Part shown: positions 57,964 to 64,000 of the stretch, in pieces
How positions within the stretch are numbered: the stretch's first letter is position 1
How the letters are laid out: every line of letters begins with the position of its first letter
NCBI GenBank assembly: GCA_041748075.1
Contig: JBGTDX010000118.1
Location: forward strand, 67,802 to 131,801
DNA from: JBGSYJ01 sp041748075
GTDB lineage: Bacteria; Acidobacteriota; Thermoanaerobaculia; Gp7-AA8
Direction: 5' to 3'
DNA length: 64,000 bases
The notes under the pieces: model-generated
Databases searched by the model: none
What the model was told of the DNA's origin: nothing
What the model saw: only the letters and a program-made list of their open reading frames with translations
Program-made: the position numbers and the translations under genes

Positions 57964-60690
57964 TTATAGCTTGAACGGCACGGTGACGTTCTTATAGGCT
58001 TTCACGCGAACTCCGTTCACGGTGGCAGGCTTGAACGTGGATCGCCGGACGGCGTCGAGCGCCGCCTCGTTGATACCGACGTTCTGTGCAACACCACGGA
58101 GAACCCGCACATCGAGAACTTTGCCATCTTCGGAGACGAGCGCAGAGACGATCACGACACCCTCGACCTTGTGCATTTTGGCCATCGGCGGGTATGGCGG
58201 TCTGTACTGCTTGATGACAGCTGCCTGTACCAGGCCGGGCGTGCTCGCATCGACCAGGTCTCCCTGCCGGACCGGAACGGGGGCGGCAACCGGCGTCGCC
58301 TGCGCGACCGCGGGAGTCTGCACCGGCGTCGGCACCGGAGTCGAGACCGGCACCACTGGAGGAGGCGCAGGCGTCGCTTCGATGACCGGGGTTGCAACAG
58401 GAACCGCGGTCTGAGTGAGCTCAGGCGCCTGCACGGCCGAGGCGGCCGTCGGAACTGCCGCCGGCTGTTTCTGCGGACGACTGGCGGCCAACTGCAGTGC
58501 ACGCTGATTCTCGAGGCGCAGCCCCTCGGCTTCGAGTCTTCGCTGGACTTCCTGATCGACGCGTGCCTGATCGCTTCCGTCGATGACAGTCGGGTCGACT
58601 GTTTCGCTCACGGGGAGTGCTTCACCCCCTGAAACGAGCGGCGCCTGATTCGCGGGAACCGGCACCGTCCGCTGCACCGGCGCCGCAGTCGAGGCCATCA
58701 GCGCCGGGGTCTGGTCATTGCTCCGTCCATTCCAGACGATGTACGAAGCCGTGGCCGCGGTGGTAATCAGCAGAAGAATTCCAGCGGCTATCGGGACGAT
58801 TCCGAACCTTCTTTTCTTTGCGGGCTCCGAAGCGGTGAACATCACCGGTGTCGCTATTGCCGGCTGGGGCTGGGGCTCGGGCTCGGGTTCAGCAGTGATT
58901 GCGGGCTCGGCCACAAGCTCGGACGGCATTTCAATGTCCGCGGTTTCCTGAATCGATTCGACCGGGGTCAGGCCCGCATCACCGGCTTCAGACAATGGAT
59001 CCGGCTCGTCTGCAACAGCAGGGTCGGCCACGCTCACCGAATCGGGGGTGTAGAGATGATGCATGTAGATCGCGACATCGGCGTTCGTCGGCGTCGGCCA
59101 GAAGTTGTAGACGATCGCATCGAGATCCTTCACGAGCTCGCCGGCGGTCTGGTACCGGGAAGACGGCTCTCCCTGGAGCGCCTTCATGACGATCGCATCG
59201 ATTTCGGGGGTGACATCTTCATTGAGCGTCGAAGGGGCCACGACGCGAGCCTGACGCACCTGCTCGAGGACCGACAGCTCGTTCTCGCCGACGAAGAGCT
59301 TGCGGCCCGTGAGAAGCTCGAACAACACCGTGCCGAGAGCAAAGATGTCGGATCGCCGATCGATCCGGCGTCCCCACGCCTGTTCGGGCGACATGTACTG
59401 CAGCTTGCCTTTGAGCGCACCGGAAAGCGTGTGAGAGGCCTTCGACGCCGCCTTCGCAATACCGAAGTCGCAGAGTTTGATGTCCCCTTCGTAGGAGATC
59501 AGGACATTCTGAGGGGAGACGTCGCGATGGACCAGCTCCATCTCCTTCTCATCGAAGTCGCGTTTGCGATGCGCATAGTCGAGTGCTGCCGCCGTTTTCG
59601 AAGCGATGAAGAGCGCCAGTTCCACCGGAAGTCTCTGGTCGCGCTCCTCGGCGGTATTCATGATCGACTTCAGGTCATGACCGTCGATGTACTCCATCGC
59701 AATGTAGTAAGACTTGGCGATCCGGCCCAGATCGTAAATGTGAATGATGTTGCTGTGATTGAGCTGTGCCGCGAGCTTGGCTTCGTCCACGAACATCTCG
59801 ACGAAGTCGGAGTTGTCGGACAGGTGCGGAAGAATCTTCTTGATAGCGACGATCTTCTGGAAGCCCTCGACTCCGCGCATCCGCGCCTTCCAGACTTCGG
59901 CCATACCGCCACTCGCGATCTTTTCGAGGAGCACGTACTGGCCGAAGCGGATTCCGTCGGAGGTGTCATCATCGTGGCGTTCCTCAGCGGAACCATCTTC
60001 GGGCAACGCAGCTGTATGAAAAGCGGATGCATCCTCTGCGCGCCGCTTCTCCAGCCCAGAGAGTGTGTCCTCGAGCAGCTTGTCGAGGTCGACCAGCTGC
60101 GAGCCGGGCTTCGTCTCGACCGGTTCGTCCGTGGCCGGTTTGCGCGTGAGAGGAATCCGGACGCCCGCAAGGGTGTCTGCAACCATCTTGTCCACGTCCT
60201 CGAACGTGCTTCGAGATTTTTTCTTTGCGGCGCTCACAGCCTGCTGCCCGGCAGCGACCTTCAACTGGCGATCGAGCTCTTCTCCGATGTCGGCCGAAGT
60301 CCATCCGCTGCCGCCGCGGTCGAGACCGAGCATCTCCTGTACTTTTCCGAAGAATTCAGTTTCCGAATAAGGCTTGGGCAGCAGATCCGACGCTCCCAGC
60401 CGCACGGCGTCCGCCTTGGGCGTCTTGCCGTTGTAGCCGGAGATGGTGACGAGGATCGGCGTCGCGGCGGCCGCGGGTCGGTTTCGGATCTGGCGAATGA
60501 GATCGCCTGTGCTTATTCTCGGAAGGATGGACGACAGAACGATGAGGCGGGGAGATGCCGTGTCGAGAGCCTTGAGTGCTTCCTCGCCATCGCGGGCGAA
60601 GATGGGGGTGACGGGGTGGGACGAAACAGCCTGTCTGATCCGGTCGATGTAACGCGGTTCATACTCTACGACCAGAATCTGTTCAGCCAT
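57964..60690 (-). CDS. Receiver - Ser/Thr kinase - TonB C-terminal fusion protein
   Basis: 908 residues. Receiver-like domain 1-120 (EQILVVEYEPRYIDRIRQAV) whose phospho-acceptor position is Ser (IVLSSILPR instead of VLLDxxLP), so it is probably pseudo-receiver; linker; PknB-type kinase ~247-515 with YVLLEKIASGGMAEVWKA, VAIKKIL (Lys), LVHRDVSPQNVLI, CDFGIAKA and YMSPEQAWGRRIDRRSDIFA; acidic/Pro linker; one membrane helix ~625-650 (IVPIAAGILLLITTAATASY); Pro/Val/Ala-rich periplasmic stretch; TonB C-terminal domain ~833-908 (PPYPPMAKMHKVEGVVIVSA, LDAVRRSTFKPATVNGVRVK). It would link cytoplasmic signalling to a TonB-like periplasmic domain. Confidence 0.92.
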   Translation of the reverse strand: MAEQILVVEYEPRYIDRIRQAVSSHPVTPIFARDGEEALKALDTASPRLIVLSSILPRISTGDLIRQIRNRPAAAATPILVTISGYNGKTPKADAVRLGASDLLPKPYSETEFFGKVQEMLGLDRGGSGWTSADIGEELDRQLKVAAGQQAVSAAKKKSRSTFEDVDKMVADTLAGVRIPLTRKPATDEPVETKPGSQLVDLDKLLEDTLSGLEKRRAEDASAFHTAALPEDGSAEERHDDDTSDGIRFGQYVLLEKIASGGMAEVWKARMRGVEGFQKIVAIKKILPHLSDNSDFVEMFVDEAKLAAQLNHSNIIHIYDLGRIAKSYYIAMEYIDGHDLKSIMNTAEERDQRLPVELALFIASKTAAALDYAHRKRDFDEKEMELVHRDVSPQNVLISYEGDIKLCDFGIAKAASKASHTLSGALKGKLQYMSPEQAWGRRIDRRSDIFALGTVLFELLTGRKLFVGENELSVLEQVRQARVVAPSTLNEDVTPEIDAIVMKALQGEPSSRYQTAGELVKDLDAIVYNFWPTPTNADVAIYMHHLYTPDSVSVADPAVADEPDPLSEAGDAGLTPVESIQETADIEMPSELVAEPAITAEPEPEPQPQPAIATPVMFTASEPAKKRRFGIVPIAAGILLLITTAATASYIVWNGRSNDQTPALMASTAAPVQRTVPVPANQAPLVSGGEALPVSETVDPTVIDGSDQARVDQEVQRRLEAEGLRLENQRALQLAASRPQKQPAAVPTAASAVQAPELTQTAVPVATPVIEATPAPPPVVPVSTPVPTPVQTPAVAQATPVAAPVPVRQGDLVDASTPGLVQAAVIKQYRPPYPPMAKMHKVEGVVIVSALVSEDGKVLDVRVLRGVAQNVGINEAALDAVRRSTFKPATVNGVRVKAYKNVTVPFKL

Positions 60691-60772
60691 TGCTCTCGCC
60701 TCCCCTCCTCTCCTTGGATCTACTGATGATTGTCACATAAAACAGCAGTCAGGGGCCAGTGGTGTTCGAGGG

Positions 60773-60826
60773 CTAGTGTCCTGTAACGGTGAAATCGCTA
60801 GCGATTTCACCGTTACAGGACACTAG
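60773..60826. repeat. Perfect 54-base palindrome
   Basis: CTAGTGTCCTGTAACGGTGA followed by AATCGCT and its exact reverse complement, with no spacer (axis between 60799 and 60800). Half-copies lie at 52467-52483 (17 bases) and 57410-57418. It sits in the 463-base gap between the divergent kinase-fusion and rho genes. The rest of this gap shows no gene; a promoter for rho is expected but none stands out. Confidence 0.95.
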
Positions 60827-61137
60827 TCGCGGGGGCGGGCAAAAAGTATACAGGCAGCCCGCAGGTCCATGAGCCGGACTCAGGCGAAAGCCTCTCGTGC
60901 CTGGCCCTGACTCCTCCCTGCTCGTCTCTGGTTCACACCCCTTGCGTTTTCGCTCTATCTACGGTCTACTGTCGTCCGTCGACTTTGCCCTTGCGTTCCG
61001 TCCCGCGAGTTCCGCTAGACTGAGGTGGCACTTTCGTGCGACGAGTTTGTTAAGGCTTCCTTGCCAGGCGTCGAGACAGCAGGCTCCGCCGCGATGTCGT
61101 CAGGAACTCCCGCAGTCAGGAGAAATCGAGCATAACG

Positions 61138-61185
61138 ATGAATTTTACATTGCATGACACCACCAGAAAATCGACCACCGCGTAG
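61138..61185 (+). CDS. Possible 15-codon leader ORF overlapping the rho start
   Basis: ATG at 61138 opens a short frame (MNFTLHDTTRKSTTA then TAG at 61183) that overlaps the rho start codon at 61154 in another phase. AGGAG lies 15 bases before it, too far for an ideal site, while rho itself has no visible Shine-Dalgarno. Translational coupling or regulation of rho through this peptide is speculative. Confidence 0.25.
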   Translation: MNFTLHDTTRKSTTA

Positions 61186-62518
61186 GCGTCGCAGGCGCAG
61201 GCGTCGCGCCCCGGGTAATTCCGCCGGCGCGCCGGGTTCCGGCAACGCCGCCACGACAGCCTCTCCTCAGGAAGACCAGGCTTCCCGGCCTCAACCGGAA
61301 GGTCGTGCGCGAGGGAACGCTCCCAGGAAAAAACGTTCGCGGAGTCGCGGGGGCCGTTCCCGCGAGAGCGAATCGATGCAGGACAGCTCCAGTCAGCCCG
61401 ACAGCGGTCCGACCGGGGAGCTCGTTCCGGCCAGCGGCGTTCTTCACATCAAACCCAACGGAAACGGCGTGCTCGTCAACGCGGGGAACAATTACGTCAT
61501 TCAGCCGGGCGACCCGCTGGTGCCGAGGGGTACAATCGAGAAACTGCACCTTCAGCCGGGCCTGCAGCTCACGGGCACGGCAAGACGGACGCACAACGGT
61601 CTCGAACTGATCGGGCTGGAACAGATCGAAGGGATGGCGGTCGACGACTTCCGCGAATCGCGCCATCCGTTCTCCGAGCTGATCTCGATCGATCCGAACG
61701 AGATGTTCAAGCTCGAGACCGAACCGGATCGCCTGACCACACGGGTGCTCGATCTGTTTGCGCCGCTCGGCAAAGGGCAGCGCTGCCTCATCGTCGCACC
61801 GCCAAAGACGGGAAAGACGACCCTGCTGAAGGACATCGCGCACGGGATCAACGTCAATCACCCTGACGTGATCCTCATGGTGCTCCTCGTGGACGAGAGA
61901 CCGGAAGAGGTCACCGACTTCCGGCGCTCGGTAGCTCAGGGCGAAGTGATCGCGTCGAGCTCCGACGAGACCGCAGAGAACCACATCATGATCGCTGAGG
62001 TCGTACTCGAGCGGGCGCGACGGCTGGTCGAGATGAAGAAGGATGTCGTCATTCTCTGTGACTCGATCACCCGAATGTCCCGGGCGTACAATAATGAGCA
62101 GCGCGGGAGCGGGAAGATCCTCTCCGGCGGCATCGACGCCCGAACCATGGAAAAGCCACGGCGATTCTTCGGCGCGGCCCGGAACGCCGAAGACTGGGGC
62201 TCCCTGACGATCGTTGCCACCGCGCTGGTCGACACGGGATCCCGAATGGACGAGGTCATCTTCCAGGAGTTCAAGGGAACGGGAAACACCGAGATCGTAC
62301 TGGACCGCGGGCTGTTCGAAAGGCGTATATTTCCGGCGATGAACATCGCGCAGACCGGCACCCGGAAAGAGGAGAAGCTGCTCGATCCGGAAGTGTTACC
62401 GAAAGTTCACACACTGAGGCGGGCGCTGGCGGGAACGGATGCCACGACAGCGATGAAAATGCTGCTCGAGAAGCTCCAGAAGTTCAAGTCGAATGAAGCG
62501 TTTCTGAAGAGCTTCTGA
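61154..62518 (+). CDS. rho: Transcription termination factor Rho
   Basis: 454 residues. Unusual N-terminus with a run of arginines (residues ~9-18) and a disordered Arg/Gly/Ser/Gln-rich region to ~90, then the cold-shock RNA-binding fold (GVLHIKPNGNGVLVNAGNNY, VIQPGDPLVPRGTIEKLHLQ) and the RecA-type ATPase: Walker A VAPPKTGKTTLLKD (~213), ILMVLLVDERPEEVTDFRRS, VILCDSITRMSRAYNNEQRG, GNTEIVLDRGLFERRIFPAM. A stop lies in frame upstream, so the start is confined to 61154 unless ATT is used. The N-terminal Rho_N helix domain is not evident; the basic tail may substitute for RNA contact. Confidence 0.95.
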   Translation: MTPPENRPPRRRRRRRRRAPGNSAGAPGSGNAATTASPQEDQASRPQPEGRARGNAPRKKRSRSRGGRSRESESMQDSSSQPDSGPTGELVPASGVLHIKPNGNGVLVNAGNNYVIQPGDPLVPRGTIEKLHLQPGLQLTGTARRTHNGLELIGLEQIEGMAVDDFRESRHPFSELISIDPNEMFKLETEPDRLTTRVLDLFAPLGKGQRCLIVAPPKTGKTTLLKDIAHGINVNHPDVILMVLLVDERPEEVTDFRRSVAQGEVIASSSDETAENHIMIAEVVLERARRLVEMKKDVVILCDSITRMSRAYNNEQRGSGKILSGGIDARTMEKPRRFFGAARNAEDWGSLTIVATALVDTGSRMDEVIFQEFKGTGNTEIVLDRGLFERRIFPAMNIAQTGTRKEEKLLDPEVLPKVHTLRRALAGTDATTAMKMLLEKLQKFKSNEAFLKSF

Positions 62519-62722
62519 GGTGCGGGGCCAAGGCGGAAAATCTCTTCGTTTCGCGAGGATTCCGCGATACCCTGTGTGGACTTTACATCCTCTTTACACC
62601 GGTCCGAATCGAATTCAATGACGCTCAGGTAAGTTGATGCCGCCTAGCTATTTTCAGCGCACGACGCGATGCGCGAAGTCCATCAGAACTTAACGTTGTC
62701 AGTCATCAAATTAGGGGGATTC

Positions 62723-64000
62723 ATGTTTGCTCGTATACGAACCATCGCATTAATCACGATGTGCAGCGCATTGCTCGCCTTGGGCGCGTTTGCCCAGACG
62801 TCATCGACGACGGGCGAAATCAACGGAAGCGTCACCGATAGCGGGGGCTCCGCGCTGCCAGGTGTGACGGTAACGGCGAGGAATGTCGCGACTGGGTTGA
62901 CCCGCACGACATATACCGAAAGCGGTGGGCAGTACTCGATCTCTCAGCTGCCTCCCGGTACCTATCGGGTGACGGCAGAGCTCGCGGGACTCGGATCGGC
63001 ACAGCGTGACAATGTCCGCGTCCTGCTCGGTCAGGCGGCCAATGTCCGAGTCATCCTCAATCCGTCCGTGGCTGAGGAGATCACCGTCACCGCGGAGACA
63101 CCGCTGGTGGATACCACCCAGTCGGGCACGACTGAGGCGGTCACAGAAACGCAGATCGACAATCTGCCTATCCTCGGACGCGACTTCAAGGATCTCGTGT
63201 CACTCACCCCAGGCGTCGCGCCATCATTTGGTGGGCGAGTCGCCCTCGCCGGTGCACGCGGCACCGCGCTCGATTTCAACATCGACGGCGCGAATGCGAA
63301 CTCCGACTTCTTTGCTGAAGAGCGAGGTGGAACGGAAGCCCCCTTCGTCTTCAGCCAGGCTGCAATTCAGGAGTTCCAGGTCATCCGCACAACCTACAGC
63401 TCAGAGTACTCGCGTGGTGGCGGCGGCACCGTCAATGCCATCACCAAGAGCGGCACGAATGATCTGAGCGGCCAGCTGTTCTACTTTCTGCGAGATCAGG
63501 ACTGGGCTGACGAACGAACCGTGGCAGGCATTGAGGAGCAGACCGGTGCCAGAGACGTAGACCAGTACGGATTGGCAATCGGCGGTCCGATCATGCGCGA
63601 CCGTCTCTTCTTTTTCGTAAATGCAGACCTCCAGGACGTTCAGGAGACCCGCACGGTAGCCGACATTCGCAACAATAGCGGGTTTCAGGCCCTTCCATCT
63701 GCAACGCAGCAGGCCTTCATCAACAGAGTTCAGAATCTGACGGGTGTCCCATTCGATCAGGAGTTCTTCTACAACACCCGCGAAGACCAGGAAACTTTCC
63801 TCGCAAAAGTGGACTGGAACATCGCCAGCAACAACCACTTCAACATCCGCTGGAATGGGTCCGACTTCAACAACTTTCCCTCGGAGAGCAGTGGTTCGTT
63901 TTCCAACCAGGGTGATGAATTCAACACCGTCAACAGCTATGTCGCGCAGCTCGATTCGGTTCTCTCGAGCAACCTCTACAACTTCGCACTTCTGCAGTAC
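62723..64000 (+). CDS. Oar-like TonB-dependent receptor, N-terminal part (runs off the window)
   Basis: Open from the ATG at 62723 (AGGGGGA just upstream) to the window end: 426 codons of a protein probably ~1000 residues. Signal peptide (MFARIRTIALITMCSALLAL, cleavage near AFAQ), a carboxypeptidase-regulatory-like domain (~32-105; GEINGSVTDSGGSALPGVTV, YSISQLPPGTYRVTAELAGL), then the plug domain (EEITVTAETPLVDTTQSGTT, FNIDGANANSDFF, FQVIRTTYSSEYSRGGGGTV, NAITKSGTNDLSGQLFYFLR) and first barrel strands. Typical of the large OmpA-related Oar-type receptor families of Acidobacteriota and Bacteroidota. No SusD partner can be seen. Lies 204 bases after rho; that gap shows no clear gene. Confidence 0.9.
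   Translation, partial: MFARIRTIALITMCSALLALGAFAQTSSTTGEINGSVTDSGGSALPGVTVTARNVATGLTRTTYTESGGQYSISQLPPGTYRVTAELAGLGSAQRDNVRVLLGQAANVRVILNPSVAEEITVTAETPLVDTTQSGTTEAVTETQIDNLPILGRDFKDLVSLTPGVAPSFGGRVALAGARGTALDFNIDGANANSDFFAEERGGTEAPFVFSQAAIQEFQVIRTTYSSEYSRGGGGTVNAITKSGTNDLSGQLFYFLRDQDWADERTVAGIEEQTGARDVDQYGLAIGGPIMRDRLFFFVNADLQDVQETRTVADIRNNSGFQALPSATQQAFINRVQNLTGVPFDQEFFYNTREDQETFLAKVDWNIASNNHFNIRWNGSDFNNFPSESSGSFSNQGDEFNTVNSYVAQLDSVLSSNLYNFALLQY

Noticed and set aside
59056..60726. 556-codon open frame on the plus strand
   Set aside because: Antisense shadow of the receiver-kinase-TonB gene, whose domains are unmistakable on the minus strand; the shadow has no recognisable motif.

Overview
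The window is G+C-rich, densely coded chromosomal DNA from a Gram-negative (diderm) bacterium. Evidence for an outer membrane: two secretins, many lipoproteins, a TonB-dependent receptor and a TonB C-terminal domain. The Oar-like receptor with an N-terminal carboxypeptidase-regulatory domain, the pilMNOPQ locus, a T2SS-like cluster that uses PilM, a Tyr/Trp-rich FecR protein, Uma2 and abundant REP-like repeats suggest Acidobacteriota (perhaps the Thermoanaerobaculia side). This placement is inference; there is no rRNA to confirm it.

Layout. 1-8.7 kb: end of a prepilin peptidase, a PilS-like sensor kinase and four minor pilin genes (GspH/FimT-, PilV-, PilW- and PilX-like), the last two very large. 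8.7-11.1 kb: an island of repeats, a Uma2 gene, a MazEF pair and a truncated PIN toxin with its antitoxin. 11.1-21.0 kb: a type IV pilus/type II secretion hybrid operon (GspF, GspE, PilM-, PilN-, PilO- and PilP-like proteins, a TPR-secretin-cohesin protein, three pseudopilins). 21.2-33.8 kb: M16 peptidase, L,D-transpeptidase, recN, ThiF/MoeB, Sua5/YrdC, MgtE, chlorite dismutase-family protein, cytidine deaminase, a lipoprotein amidohydrolase and a phosphodiesterase lipoprotein. 33.8-38.7 kb (minus): NtrC-type regulator operon with a ThiE/TenI paralogue, then the FecR protein. 39-43.3 kb (minus): TPR, roadblock, accB, accC, thiE, aroK. 43.5-51.8 kb (minus): canonical pilMNOPQ followed by two lipoproteins, from a near-consensus promoter. 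52-57.4 kb: rpmB, rel/spoT and a BtuFCD-like importer. 57.7-64 kb: a small coiled-coil protein, a receiver-kinase-TonB fusion, rho, and the start of an Oar-like receptor.

Most of the window serves the cell envelope: two separate PilMNO platforms with secretins (11-21 kb and 46-52 kb), the minor pilins, and the peptidase and regulators that would mature and control them.

The most unusual signal is a set of heptanucleotide tandem arrays arranged as inverted pairs (19.7, 20.3, 24.0 and 38.9 kb). Two of them lie inside the leader-peptide codons of adjacent pseudopilin genes, and in one case the array supplies the start codon. A 7-nt unit is not a multiple of three, so gain or loss of one unit would shift the frame: a possible phase-variation switch on the secretion/pilus system. 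Several other REP-like families occur between genes and, in one TPR gene, in frame inside the coding sequence.
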